From: Actinostola sp. cb2023
Lineage: Eukaryota > Cnidaria > Anthozoa > Actiniaria > Actinostolidae
Assembly: GCA_033675265.1 (NCBI GenBank)
Contig: JAUJYZ010000504.1
Location: 450,501 to 514,500 of the forward strand
Length of the DNA stretch: 64,000 nt
Direction of reading: 5' to 3'
Shown: positions 44,177 through 61,305 of the stretch, piece by piece
Position numbering within the stretch: the first letter of the stretch is position 1
How the letters are laid out: each line of letters starts with the position of its first letter
Notes under the pieces: model-generated
Told to the model about the DNA's origin: nothing
The model's database searches: none
Seen by the model: the letters and a program-made list of their open reading frames with translations, nothing else
Program-made: the position numbers and the translations under genes

Positions 44177-47131
44177 TTAAAATCTTTGAGGAGGTTTCGA
44201 TGGTTTTCTTTGCATCATTGTCTGACGAAATCTTCTCGGCAATGATTTAAGAAATGCTATCCAGAAAGAGGCACTAGTTAACAACAAGATAATTACAGAG
44301 AAAATATAAACCATTATAACTGTGCTTTCCTGTGGCATAAAGCACTTGGATAATACAAAATTCTTGGGGGTAATAATACCCTGAAAAACACAGGAAAAAA
44401 AATCAATTATAAAAAAATAATATTACGGAATTCAAATGACTTTTAAAATTTTTTAAAATACAAAATATAAAAATAAATCTTACCATTATAAAACTTGGAT
44501 CATTTCTATTTCGCCAACTAAAAGAAGGTATAGTTAGCTCTGGAGTTCCATCCTCATGTACTACATAGCACCCATGATGGGTGTGGCCACTTAGCACAAG
44601 GCGTGGCTGAAATGACTCCAGAAGAAGACTCGTCGCCTCTTGTGACACCACCTCCCATTTTGGGCGGTTTTCATATTTACGTACTTCAGGGGGAGGTGCA
44701 TCGATGCCTGAGCATTTCGTATCAGTTTTGCGAAATAATGGAAAATGCTGTGACAATGCAACAAAAATGTATCAAAAGTAATCACCAGAATAACAACACC
44801 ATTTAAACATTCAAAAATCTCTGATGATTAGAGTTATATGGTCTCCTCCGCAAATGTCTCTTTTATCTTCTCTCATCCCATCTTCCTGTTGGTCTTTTGA
44901 GTAGAAGGGCAGTGGAATAGGAGTCATTTGAGAGATCCCTCTCTCGTCTTATACCTTTATATATCTGGGACCAAGTCCCCCTCATCCTCAAAAAGGGCAG
45001 GGATCCCAAAGGGGTTGCATAAAGAAGAGGCTTATTGTTCTACAAGTGACTTGTATGACTGAGTGTGTAGCCACTAACCTGAATGAGTATCGGCAAAGGT
45101 GCATTCAAAGGAACATCACAATCCTGCTGTTGCTCTAGTTCCTGGATGAGATTTCTATTCAAGGGTCTCTGGTTTTGCTCATTGCATTTGATTTTGTTGG
45201 CAATGTGTTTAATCTCACTTACAGCAGAACTACACATGCTGCAGCTATCACCTTCTAGACCAATAGAATTGACTGTCACAAAGCTACATGACAAGACAGA
45301 GTGTGACTTGTTAAATTGATATTCAATTCAGGCTATCCTACATTGTAAATCCCAGGACAACAGAGCACAGCTGCAACCACTACAACTTGGACTGTTACGT
45401 GTTGTAGAGCATCCATTACACAATACATGTACAACCATTGCCATCACAACCACAAACCACATCATCATCACCATCACTACAAGATACATCAGAAACACCT
45501 ATTGTCAGTCCCTTTAAATCTGAGATCCACTAAGTGGTAACAAATTGTGGATTTCAAACCCTAAACAGGTATGACAGCATCCCCGTCACATCATGTATGG
45601 GAGTCATCATCTTCTTCACTCAGTCACACCAACGAGAATTCACTCCTCCACATTTCACTAAGTATGGCCATTTTGTCATCTTTCGGAGGGCTGACTGACC
45701 TCAGCTCTAAAATCTAAACACCATCAACATCATCGATCAACATCACCATCATCATCATCACCATCATCACCATTCACAACATTGCTATCACCATCATTAT
45801 CTTATACTCTAGGTACCATCATGTCACACATTGCTATCAATCTTATACTCTAGGTACATGTACATGTACATGTATGTACATTACACTTACACATTTCCTT
45901 TGATTTGTAAAATCCCAGCTGCACTGATGTTAAAAGCTTTGTTAAATCTCTTTCATAGTTTTTCTCATTAGATGAAGCTCTGCAAATCAAGACAAGCAAT
46001 GATATACAATGTACATGTATATGTATGTACCATACAAAATGAATGAATGAATTATAAATGAAAGGATGAATAAATGAGATAATAATTACTGTCAACTTAC
46101 ACATCATGAAATCCTATATCATGGTTACCAATGACAACGTGAAAATGTACATCCTTAGAATGTCTAAACATCTTATTGAAACGACTCACAGACAATTCAA
46201 ACTCCTGGTCAAATGAAGAGGATACAAGTTAGCAAATAATATGTTAGAGCGACTCCAATAAATATTGCACATTAACCAGCCTGCCTTGTACCTGTGATCT
46301 TGCCGTTAACCACAATTCCTTGTGTTTTGCAAGCAAAATGCCCAAAAGACCTCTATATGCATATAGTGTTTATAAATATATGTCGATTAGAGAGCTGCAT
46401 TGCTCGCCCATTTCAGGCCCGCTCGCTGCGGCGGCGAAAACACATGTTTGAAATTTTAAAGAAAAAATTCTTTATTTCATATTTTTTTAGTACGCTGTAG
46501 GTTTGAAATGGGACATTAACATGTTAGCTTGATTTTCTATATCACCTGTTTTTTTTTTCCATTCCCGTGGGTAGGGCATTTACACATGTCCCAGAGCCCA
46601 TATGTGGGGCATTTGCAAGGCTTTGGTTCCAAAAATAGAAATGCCTTACAAATGCCCGTGGGTAGGGATGTCCCAGAGCCCATATGGGGGGCATTTGGGG
46701 GGGGGGGGGGGATTGATAGAAACATACATGTAACCCCTGTAATAGTGCCAATTACATGCAATATTACATCATGTGTCAAATATACATGTACAAATGTACC
46801 ATACCTCATCACTGCATTTCATCCCTTCGTCAAATAAATCCCCCAAAACAAACACCACATCTGGTTTAAACATAGTCAGCGCTGTTTGAAAAGCTCTTTC
46901 CATCTGCCATTCTCTCCTTAGCTTGTCAAACCAGTGTCCGTCCTGGGAACCAAGAAGATGTGGGTCTGCCAACAGAATCGCTTTGAGTGGGTCTATTCCC
47001 CATTTCTTGCCCTCGCGGCTCAATTCTGGCCAAGTGCACCGATAGATGACTAAATAGTAGATCAACCATTCACAGAAAATGAAGACAAAAGAAGTGAACG
47101 ATACAATAAACTTCATTCTTTTTGACAGCAT
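44177..47131 (-). CDS. MPPE1: metallophosphoesterase 1 / PGAP5 (GPI-anchor remodelling)
   Basis: PGAP5 removes an ethanolamine-phosphate from the GPI glycan in the secretory pathway, helping GPI-anchored proteins leave the ER. Six exons: 46805-47131, 46101-46204, 45893-45979, 45079-45283, 44484-44747, 44177-44380. Phases agree and give 396 residues, the length of the human protein. Near the N-terminus is a membrane helix (about 8-28). The metallophosphoesterase motifs are LLADPHLLG (first metal ligands), [20 protein letters not shown] and [10 protein letters not shown], with the family signature [13 protein letters not shown] before a second helix ([17 protein letters not shown]). In the first motif DPH replaces the usual DTH. 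The C-terminus is basic ([19 protein letters not shown]). Exon 3 is the least conserved and its donor (AT before GTGTAAG) was chosen by phase. Confidence 0.92.
46558..46712. repeat. direct duplication in MPPE1 intron 1
   Basis: The segment CCCGTGGGTAGGG...GTCCCAGAGCCCATATG followed by GGGGCATTTG occurs twice, about 88 bases apart. A run of about 17 G ends the second copy. Confidence 0.75.
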
Positions 47132-48949
47132 TGTTTCATTGTCACTTGCAACATGCTCTGGGCATATTTGTCAATCCTATGCATGCAATTCCATTTCTTA
47201 CTGCAACTTGATTCCCTCGTTTTGGGTAGATATTAGAGACGTTCTTGGTAGATGTTAATCTCGTGTGCTTTAAAGCTCATACAATCCAGTTCTACAGGAA
47301 AGTATAGCGACAGTGAACAAGCTGGTAGTGACAGTCGCAGAACCAAACTCAATAAGAGCTGACCAACGTAACGCCAATTTTTAGTGTATTTCTTGCCGGA
47401 GTTCGAACTAAGTACACCAGCCCAAACAGAACACTGCAATATTAACCATCAGATAAAATTAGAGTGCATTTCTGGCTTTTATCCAAGTTTTATCGCCATC
47501 AAACCTTCTCCCGCTACGCAACGATGGATTAACTCATCCGCCATTTTGTTCACGACACAGGTATCCCAAAACTGTTGGAAAACCACAGGTAGCCCAAGCA
47601 ATACATTCTATTTATTCAGTTCTGACCTTTGCACTCCGCTATAACAAACATATTGTTCTACACAGTGGCGGATCCAGGATTTTTTTTGGGAGGGGGTGCA
47701 CCATCTTTTAGGAGGGGGTGCACCATTTATGACCAAGACGTACATAAACTCAAGCACCAATATAAACGCAGTAGATATCAGCTCATCCAGGGGTACACAC
47801 CCCCTGTACCCCTCCCCTAGATCTGCCCCTGCTACACTCCATGAGCTTATTACATTGACTGCATTTTGCTTTGTATGTAAATCAAAATCAAAATATAAGG
47901 ACCAATCATTATTTATCCCTTGGGGGTGTTGGAGGATTTTTAAAGCTATATGCTAACTAAGGAATTTTTGATTGTAACAGATTCTCAAAAAATGCCACTG
48001 CCATTGTCGTTTTCCCAAGCAAATAAGCCAACAACTTCTATTCCTGGGGGGAATTCCATACAAAGTGACGGGTTGGGATGCTCATCAAAAATTGTGAAAA
48101 TGATACCCTAAAAGTCCAAGTGGGAGTTGCATGAAGTAATTTTCACCCCTAAGAGGTACAGAGTCTCAGAAGCTTTGCAAAACAAATATTAGGGAGTTGC
48201 AATATAATTAAAATCTGCAACTGTCATTATTTGCCGACAAGACACCCTAAAAGGTACCGACTTGGTGTTTTGGTGGTCATTTTAAATCTGAGATCCGCCA
48301 TTCGGTACCTAATCGCAGATTTCAAACCCTAAAGATACGACAAGCATCCCTGTCACCTCATGTATGAGAGTCCCCCCATATCTTCTTCCCAATTTCCACT
48401 CAGTCACTTCCCAAGAGAAACAAGAATTCACATTTCACTAACAAGTATGGCCATTTTGCCATCTCGGACTAAAGCATGTCACTAACAGTGAAAGGCCCAG
48501 AGGGCTCTGAGCTCAGCTCTACCAAAACACTAGGTACCCTATCCCACACCAAAATAGGTACCTTATCACAGCCCTGGAATTGTACCCTATCCCAGACTAA
48601 GAGCAAACAGTGATACCTCAGCCCAGACCTGAGGAGTTCAAAAACCATACCCTCTCCCACAGCACATACCCGTATAGCATATACAGGGAGTACCCCCCTC
48701 CCCTGGTGGTGCAAGGTTGCTTATTAAAATTACCAATGAATGCAACAAGAATTCACAAGGCTGAATTTTATTTATTTTGACAGCACTCAATTTGCTGACA
48801 TTACAAAACCACTGTTCTTAAATACCCTTAAAACAAATCCGTACACAGCTACATGGCTCCACCAGAACAAGTACCGTACATGTAGTCCTGATACATGTAC
48901 ACAAGCATGGTGTCAAACGTGTCGAGCTTTAACAATGCATTGTTTGTCT
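47132..48949. other. spacer between MPPE1 and AHCY with dispersed repeats
   Basis: No gene seen. At 47643-47830 is a GTGGCGGATCCAGGATT...CTAGATCTGCCCCTG segment, a typical decayed inverted-end element with an inner GGAGGGGGTGCACCATC duplication. At about 48275-48530 is a block TTTAAATCTGAGATCC...AGTATGGCCATTTTG that is repeated in MPPE1 intron 3 at about 45512-45715. At 48530-48700 are degenerate GGTACCCTATCCCA repeats related to those at 7960-8300. Confidence 0.55.
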
Positions 48950-54102
<5,153 letters not shown>

Positions 54103-55029
54103 GATGAATTTTACTTGCGTTGAACGTCTAACGGAGTGAGAGAAAGATCTTTTACGTGGAGAAACGTGTACCCGGCTTCGAGTTGAGTGCCAAAAGAGAA
54201 CGATCTCTGATCGGCGTTTGCCTTTCTAGCCGGCCTCCATATTTGGAATATGCTGATTTCATTGGTTGATTTCATTGAGAGGTGTTGTGTGACACTCGCG
54301 CACTGTGACACACCTCCCGCCACGACACAGGGAGCCCAAAGCAAGGAATCTTTTTCCATAGTAACGAATTTCCTCTCTTCCAAAACATTCAAAACCATAA
54401 ATTAAATATACATGGAAAAATTGAAGCTAAGTTAAATATTATGGAGTATCTCAATGAAAGAGAGCAGAATTATGAACAAACCCAACGCGCGCTCAATGGC
54501 GTGATAATGACGTCAGTGGCGTGCGCATTACAATAAAATTCTATATAAATCCCCAACTTTCTTGCCATCCCAACACAATTTTAATAGTCGCCTTACCGCT
54601 CGTGTAATTACTCGGGCCCTTCCGAAGGAAGCCCGAGTTATAAAATGGGTTTTTCGGTAGTAGTAGTAGTAGTAGTAGTAGTAGTTTTGTTCGGTCAAAG
54701 AATGAAGAAAGTATGCGACGTATTTAATCGTGTCGAGTTTCAAGATTACTCAGCAGATAAGAAAAAAACAAACGACACACAGGACTCAAGTAGATTTGAA
54801 TCTTAGTTTTGAAAGCAGCTGTAGATCTTCAAGCTATTAAAGGTCAGGATTCTAGTTCATCGTTCAATGACTAGAAGTGGTAGAAGGACTAGAAGCTCGC
54901 TTAAAATATATTTAACAAAAACAAACGTGAGGGCGTTATCAGAACCATCTGACCTATGCAACCTCAAGACGTATCATGTACATACTCACCCGCCACATGG
55001 TCTCCCTCGTCACTCAACTGTCACTGATT
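54103..55029. other. AHCY upstream region and spacer
   Basis: No gene seen. It begins with the presumed AHCY promoter. At about 54327 the motif CACAGGGAGCCCAAAGCAAG is a lone copy of the foldback end seen at 25123. The stretch ACTCGGGCCCTTCCGAAGGA...GCCCGAGT (54609-54638) is a short hairpin, and (TAG)n occupies 54658-54683. Confidence 0.5.
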
Positions 55030-55378
55030 GTCATGACGTCAGAGAAATGATATTGTATTGAAGAAGATGTCCTTGTTTTATTCGACGTTCGAACCGTAAC
55101 TCGAACCCGAACTCGAACTCGATTCCAAACTCGACGTTTCGGGATCTGAAGCTAGAGAGGGGGCCTTTACACGAACTCATCAAAATCAAATCAATTGAAC
55201 TCAAAGTCAAAAGGTAATCAAATGAACTCAAAGTCAAAGGCAAATCAAATGAACTCGACACATACATGTATATACATAGTCTCCCTCGTCACGCAACTGT
55301 CAGTCATTGTCAGGTCTCTCCTCACGCAACTGACATTGTCCTTGTCATAAGCCCGAGTGTACGCTCATTGAGCGTCTT
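55030..55378 (-). repeat. dispersed element, left inverted copy
   Basis: Almost identical, in opposite orientation, to 63645-64000. Internal short repeats are GAACTCAAAGTCAAA and CGAACCCGAACTCGA. A 78-codon open frame is preserved in both copies but has no recognisable domain. Confidence 0.85.
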
Positions 55379-55380
55379 GT

Positions 55381-55870
55381 TTGACGTACAATCGTTGCCT
55401 TTCTTCAAAAAATGACATTGGAAAAGATTTTCGGCAGCTGGAACATCTAGTAAGGCGAAAAATTAGAAAAGACGATTTTCTGCCATACATTTACTGTCTG
55501 GAAATTGCTGCGCCATGTATTTTTGATACAACCATCTCCAATTTCGTTAAATGTCTAGATTTTTTTACCTACAATCCTTGTCTTTCTTCAAAAATTGACA
55601 TTGGAAAAGATTCTGAGCTGCTACATCATCTAGTAAGGCAAAAAATTAGGAAAATCGATTTCTCCCATACATTTACTGCATTCAAATTTGCTACGTTAGG
55701 TAATTTGGAGACAACCATCTCCAAATTCGTTGATTGTCCAGATTTTTTGACGTACAATCGTTGCCTTTCTTCAAAAAATGACATTGGAAAAGATTCTCGG
55801 CAGCTGGAACATCTAGTAAGGCCGGAAAAATTAGAAAAGACGATTTTCTGCCATACAGCAGTATGCATCT
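55381..55870 (+). repeat. 183-bp satellite array
   Basis: Units start near 55383, 55566 and 55748 with TTGACGTACAATCGTTGCCT. The shared inner parts are ATGACATTGGAAAAGATTCT and CAACCATCTCCAAATTCGTT. The unit length is close to one nucleosome repeat. A long open frame runs through the array because the unit is a multiple of three, which is not evidence of a gene. Decayed units continue at about 56125-56230 and 56985-57065, and two lie at 26900-27260. Confidence 0.85.
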
Positions 55871-55951
55871 GTGTATTAATTTTAACTTAACTTATTATAA
55901 TACGGGTGACTAGATGATTCCAACCTACAAAAAACACTTTAATTTTATCTC

Positions 55952-56099
55952 CAAATTTGTAGCCTCCTAAAGCAGACCCGTGTCCAGGCTTCAGTTTTAC
56001 TTCGCTGGCCACTGCAACGAGTCAAATGATGATCTACATTTTGTGGGAAAGTAAAACTGAAGCCTGGACACGGGTCTGCTTTAGGAGGCTACAAATTTG
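55952..56099. mobile_element. 148-bp element with perfect 51-bp inverted arms
   Basis: Left and right arms, beginning CAAATTTGTAGCCTCCTAAA, are perfect complements over 51 bases around a 46-base centre. It interrupts a decayed unit of the 183-bp satellite between CCATCTCC and GTTGATTGTCC. The perfect arms mark it as recent. Confidence 0.88.
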
Positions 56100-56236
56100 T
56101 TGATTGTCCAGATTCGTTAATATATTGTGCAGATTTTTTGACGTACCGATGCTTGGCTTTCTACAAAAAACGACAAGGCGAAAAATTAGGAAAATCGATT
56201 TTAATTTCTGCCATACATTTATTGATAAGTAACTGA

Positions 56237-56385
56237 CCATGGCACTGAGGGATATTAGTGATTAATGTCCTCGAAGCCGAGGGAAGTTTAGTGAAAGTCC
56301 CGAGCCTCCGTGCGAGGGACTTTTACTAAGGTTCCCGAGGCTGAGGGACATTTAATCACTGAATATCCCGAAGAAGCCATGGTAT
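56237..56385. mobile_element. MITE with CCATGGC ends and GAGGGACATTT motifs
   Basis: Inverted ends CCATGGCACTGAGGGATATT and complement, with inner pairs TTAATGTCCTCGAAGCCGAG / CCGAGGCTGAGGGACATTTA. Non-coding. Confidence 0.72.
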
Positions 56386-57480
56386 TAGTTTGTAATACCA
56401 AAAGTAAAGTAAAATATAGTTCACTTTGATTAACTTAGAGCGGTATGAACTACAATCTTTTTCTCAAAGAGCGTTGATTACACGACACGGGAAGAAATAT
56501 TTATTCCAGAAAAGAAAGAATCCCGCTCTTTGCATAGGTTCTGCTCGGTCATGTGCAGAGTCGAGGAATACGAAAAAACACACTTCATGGTGTGCTAACG
56601 TTTATAAGCAATGGGCTAAAGGGAAGAAATAAAGAGTTCCAAGATTTTATTCCAGAAAAGAAAGAATTCCGGTCTTTGCATATGCTCTGCTCAAGTGCAG
56701 AGTCGAGGACATAGCATCCCACATGTGTTGGATGCTAGTGGTGTTGCCTCTGCTCTGTCCAAGGTCCCGGTGATTGTTACAGTATATGAGGGATATTTAG
56801 TCTAAATGTCAGTACCTTATGAATATAATCTGAGGGAAATTTATAGTCTAAATTTTCCTCAATACTATTCATGAGCGATGCTTGATGGTAAATGTCCCTC
56901 GTGAAAAAATGAAAATCGAGGTGATCATTGTATTACTGTATTGTAATTGCTACGCCATGTACTTTTGATACAACCATCTCCTTTTGACGTACAATCCTTG
57001 GCTTTCTTCAAAAAATGACATTGGAAAAGATTCCGAGCAGCTGCAACATCTAGTAGTAAGGTGAAAAATTAATCTAAAAAAAACATGAGACAGCTATATC
57101 TTATACGTTTTTGCCAGTTTCTATGTTTAGATAATATTGTCCATTATCTCAGTGTTTTTGAAGCAGTTCGCTTGAAAACAAAACACATACAACGCGGGAG
57201 ACGGTCGCCCGTCCAATCAAATACTCCCAAGTGACGTAGCAGTGTTTTTCAAAGCATTACACCTGTAGCAAACAGCTGGATATTCAACATTCTCTCTGAA
57301 CTGATCCTAGAATCAAAACGGGCTTAGCGTTATCGATGTTTTGCCAAATAACGTTTGAGTGAACAATCGCGTGTAGACAAAACTATGAATGTTTAGCGTG
57401 GGGGATTTTCTAGACACGTTGGTTTGACGTACGCCAACTGAGGAAATTGTACTTACAGCTAGCGCCGGCCCATCAGAACT
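56386..57480. other. spacer upstream of the ankyrin-repeat gene
   Basis: No gene seen. The segment TTATTCCAGAAAAGAAAGAA...CTTTGCATA with GTGCAGAGTCGAGGA is present twice, near 56500 and 56647. One decayed satellite unit is at about 56985-57065. A possible TATA-like ATATAAATATCC is at about 57493. Confidence 0.45.
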
Positions 57481-57611
57481 GAAATATGTAAAATATAAAT
57501 ATCCTACATGGAGGAAATAGGAGTTATTGTAGCGAGGTCGTGATCTTCAAAGGAGTAGTCAGTTATCTTTCATCATGGTTTTATCACTTCTCTTTGCCCT
57601 AAAACATATCG

Positions 57612-58211
57612 ATGAATAACAAGTTTGCAGAAGCTGCCGGATTGACCAGATGGTCATCCAATTCAAACTTGGTGTTCAACCAAGCGATTTTAGATGGCGA
57701 CGGAGCGAAAGTCAAATTTCTTCTGAAATACTGTGGGCAAAACTTGGGTTTGAATGATAAAAATAGTCGTGGAATGACCCCGTTACAGCAAAGTTGTTTG
57801 AATTCGAACTTACGGATCGTCACGCTTCTGCTGGATCACGGGGCAGATATGGAAATGGTCAGCGACGAAGGCCAAACGGCTCTTCACATCACAGTCATCT
57901 CAAACTCGACGAAAATAGCGAAATTTCTGATTGATTCTTGTGCTAGCTTGACTACAATGGATTCCAAAGGAAGATTTCCCATTGATTTGGCTGTAGATAT
58001 TAAAATGCTAGTGCTTCTTGCTAAAGAGATGGCTTCGCAAGGGTACCAAGAAACCGCCAGAATGTACATGGAGAAATGGGGACTCATTGCCCCAAGACCG
58101 GACGACTCCGACGACTACGAAGAACCACTTTCTCCCATGTCGTTTTACGAGGATAATTCAAGCGACGAATCAAGTTCGAAAGAAAGTCGCAATAAGATGG
58201 ACTTTACATAA
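57612..58211 (+). CDS. small ankyrin-repeat protein, single exon
   Basis: The product has 199 residues. A partial repeat lies at about 22-53 (NQAILDGDGAKVKFLLKYC). Two full ankyrin repeats follow: 54-87 (GMTPLQQSCLNSNLRIVTLL...GAD) and 88-120 (GQTALHITVISNSTKIAKFL). A capping part repeat GRFPIDLAVD is at about 123-133. The C-terminus (about 163-199) is acidic and Ser-rich. The order resembles the small PPP1R27-type ankyrin proteins, but no RVxF docking motif is evident, so the assignment stays open. The ATG is the first in frame and AATAAA lies about 120 bases after the stop. It is probably an intracellular protein-protein interaction module. Confidence 0.8.
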   Translation: MNNKFAEAAGLTRWSSNSNLVFNQAILDGDGAKVKFLLKYCGQNLGLNDKNSRGMTPLQQSCLNSNLRIVTLLLDHGADMEMVSDEGQTALHITVISNSTKIAKFLIDSCASLTTMDSKGRFPIDLAVDIKMLVLLAKEMASQGYQETARMYMEKWGLIAPRPDDSDDYEEPLSPMSFYEDNSSDESSSKESRNKMDFT

Positions 58212-59080
58212 AAACAACAACAACTTAAATACTGTATTTGAAAGTGAAACTGAAGGCACATTTTTCATTCACTTTACAAATATGGAAAATAGCTTTTCTC
58301 TCGTCATGAAAGCGAAATCATTCTTTCTCAAATAAAATGTCTCTACTGTTGGCGATATCGACTGGCTATAAAGACATAAATATATATACAGGTTTTATCA
58401 CGCATCATGATCAAATTAAAACTGAATCTTCATTTCAGTGAGGAGAAGTGGTTTTCATAGTTCGGCTTGAGTATGTAAATTTGATCATGTTCAATTAAAA
58501 CAATTAATCGTCTGGTCGGCGCAGTTTATCAAATATTCATCGTGTAATATAGAAGGTGAATATTTTGTTTTTGAAGTTTTCTCTGAATTGAAATTACTCC
58601 TAGATAATAAACTTCAAATCGCCCGTGGCTATCACATTTAAACTGAAGCACTTCACCACGTCCATTTTGTTTAGGAATAAACTCAAATCTATTAATAAAC
58701 CGCAAGTACCGCACCGCCCCGTATCATATCCTTTACTGACATTGTATTTGTCTTACATGTCGAAAATGTTTCCGGAGTTCAACTTATCTAGACTGCGAAG
58801 GAGTTCCTTTATCTTCTTTGTCTATATTCGTCTTTTTGATCGTAGACCGCGTATCGATCATATTGGTCGAGTATATCCACTCTGGAATAATTGCGCAGCG
58901 TGTCACCCGCGACTTCATTTCTTGTTTGCCTCCAGCAGCGGGACCAGAGCTGACAAAATTACAAACAAAACCCGTAGACCATCATATATAACTGTATCGT
59001 TACTATACAACTGTGTACGGGTTTTGTTAATGTAACAAGTGGTCCGTAACAAGTGTGTAGTGCCGATATGGAAGGGCATG
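58212..59080. other. 3' flank of the ankyrin gene and spacer
   Basis: Polyadenylation signal AATAAA near 58332. Nothing else recognised; the open frame at 58625-59035 lacks any domain. Confidence 0.45.
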
Positions 59081-59948
59081 CAGGGGCGTAGCGTGCTTTT
59101 TTTGCAATGTACGCACATAGCAACGAGCGCCGAAGGCGTGAGCTTCTAGGGGGGTGAGGGGGCATGCCCCCCCTGAAAATTTAGAAATCTAGAGCCTTGG
59201 AAATACCATTTTCTTCGTTTTCCAGCGGACTTTCTCGCTACATAAATACATAGTAAAATGCATTTATCACTCAGTTTTAAGGGGGGATTTATGTAAAGGT
59301 TATATAAAGGATTCAGAAAAGGATTTATGTAAAGGTTGTGTAAATGATTTATGAGTATTGGTTAAAGGATTTATGTAAACAGGTTATATATACCGCTACC
59401 GTTATATATAGCGATATAATAACCCGAGGCGAAGCCAGTTTTTTTGGTATTTATTTTGTTTGAGACTGTAGAGTGCAAACCATATGTCCGTGAAATAGTA
59501 CTATTACTAAATAGTACTAAATAGTGTTATCTCCATTGTTTTCTATTGTTTCATCAGTGCTATTTAGTACTAATTAGTTAGTATTGTTTCACGGACATAT
59601 GGTTTGCACTCTACTAACTACAATCATCATTATACATGCCTACAATGACTGACTGAAAGGGGAAATGTATTGGGGGACACAATCTGACGAGCGGCGAAGG
59701 TGCGAGCTCGTAGGAGGATGCGGGGGTATGCTCCCCGAAACTTTTTTGAGGTATAGGGTCTCCAAAATAGCATTTTCCTGCCTTCTGTGAGTAGTTTCCA
59801 GCAAGTAATCTGCCGTGAGCTGTTAAGATTTTGTCCTAGATTTCATTTTATTTTCAATATTTTTATGTTTTTTTATAATATATACATATTTTAAGGATTT
59901 TAAATTGTACGCACGTGCGTACGGGCGTATATGCACGCTACGCCCCTG
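59081..59948. mobile_element. 868-bp element with CAGGGGCGTAGCGTGC inverted ends
   Basis: Ends CAGGGGCGTAGCGTGC...GCACGCTACGCCCCTG, flanked by the direct repeat GCATG (59076-59080 and 59949-59953). Inside are two copies of the GCATGC-CCCC...CTAGAGCCTTGGAAATA-type blocks, a (GGATTTATGTAAAGG)n stretch and a nested MITE. No transposase is seen. Pieces of the same family are scattered at 6737-7274, 14280-14660, 17840-18220, 21300-21670 and 24040-24420. Confidence 0.8.
59471..59611. mobile_element. MITE, family GAGTGCAAAC, copy 3 (141 bp), nested
   Basis: TA-flanked, with ends GAGTGCAAACCATATGTCCG and complement. It has the same length as copy 1, but the inner arm (CCATATGTCCGTGAAA) differs from CACTAAAACCATGAAA. 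It represents a sub-family. It is inserted in the CAGGGGCGTAG element. Confidence 0.85.
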
Positions 59949-60294
59949 GCATGGATGGGTTTCACGACGTCATTTTGAAAGTCGAGCTGAGCGCCGACAC
60001 CATCTGTTGCAGAGTTTGGCTTTGCAAGTCATTGTGGGCTCAATCTACTGCCGTATGCAGGGTATCTTATATTTCATTAGCTAGCCAAGCTCAAAATCAT
60101 CCTTGGACGTTGTCTCTCGGAATGATATATGAACTGCGCGTCAACTCAAGACTGATGTATAATCCAATCAATCAAGTCAAACGAAAATGATTACATTCAA
60201 TACTTCAACCAATAACTAGTGTATTTGAACTACCGCAAAGCGATTTGGGACGAAAGCGTCGCAACCACGCTGCGTCTCAAAGAGGCCTTATAAT

Positions 60295-60385
60295 TATTAC
60301 CCGGGCTACCAGTGTGAGCAAGACTCGGGCTACCAGTGTGAGCAAGACTCGGGCTACCAGTGTGCGCAAGTCTTAGGGCCTGTTT
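60295..60385. repeat. 30-bp minisatellite CGGGCTACCAGTGTGAGCAA
   Basis: Three tandem units, followed at 60373 by TTAGGGCCTGTTTACATGAG. This is a lone end of the element found complete at 62862-62991. Confidence 0.8.
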
Positions 60386-61305
60386 ACATGAGAGATAACC
60401 CTAGCGCTAGGATCTTCCTAGCAGGCGAATCAACCTACGGTAGAATTTGTGACTCGGGTATCATTTGAAGACTCTCCAAAAATTAGCGCAACAAAATTGT
60501 CAAAAAGAAAGATAGGTAATTTTATTTTGTAATTCGCTGATCAAAATTATATGATTGATATCTGCGCTATATTAATTAATAAATTATTAAAAAGAAACGA
60601 TTTCCAGGATCAAATCGGTTTGTAAATATGTGTGAAATAACTTGAACTTGTTAAAAGGGTTTGGTCATTGTCACACATTTTTAAGACCGAAGGGAGATCA
60701 GTTGATTTTAATTTTTTTTGGAGTGTCAATGGTTAATTTCAAGCTTTGTGTTTGATTAGAAGTGTTGCTGCAACACAAACATTTCTAATGGTTCCCGTAA
60801 CCGTGCGGCACAAACAAAGGTCGTTCAGAAAGGCTTGAATTTGGCATTCATCTTTTAAAGCTGGAGGCCAAATACTTCATTATAGCGGAATCTGTTTGCG
60901 ATCTCGGGGGTGTATCCCAAGGGGGTTCGAAAACAGACACTATCCCATAACAGAATAATTGTTATCAAGAAAAATATAGAAAAAATAAATAAATTGTCAT
61001 TATCAGAGAAATTTACTCAAATTTGTAATTTTTTCTAAATCTTTTTTGTTGTGTGCCAAATTGGAAACCAGCTTGTTTATACTTACTGAATTTGCCACCC
61101 ACGTGAAATAAAGTATATGTATGTATGCAGTTACTATATCGTGTTTGTAGTCAGTCACACAGTACACCATTAAATACCAAGAGAATAAAGAAAATAGAAT
61201 AAAGACAGAGGAATAAAGGTAGAGATTTGCAGCAGTTTGTTTAACAGGTAATGTCACTTACACAAGTACATAATAATTCATAATGTTCAATATTAATTGT
61301 GTGTT
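60386..61305. other. spacer beyond the 3' end of MARCHF6
   Basis: No gene seen. It includes an inverted copy (about 60447-60515) of the segment at 31110-31200. The MARCHF6 3' UTR on the - strand should lie in the right part. Confidence 0.45.

Noticed and set aside
55381..55890. 169-codon open frame
   Set aside because: It is produced by the 183-bp satellite unit being divisible by three; the sequence repeats at protein level with no domain.
58625..59035. 136-codon frame after the ankyrin gene
   Set aside because: No domain and biased composition; not supported as a gene.
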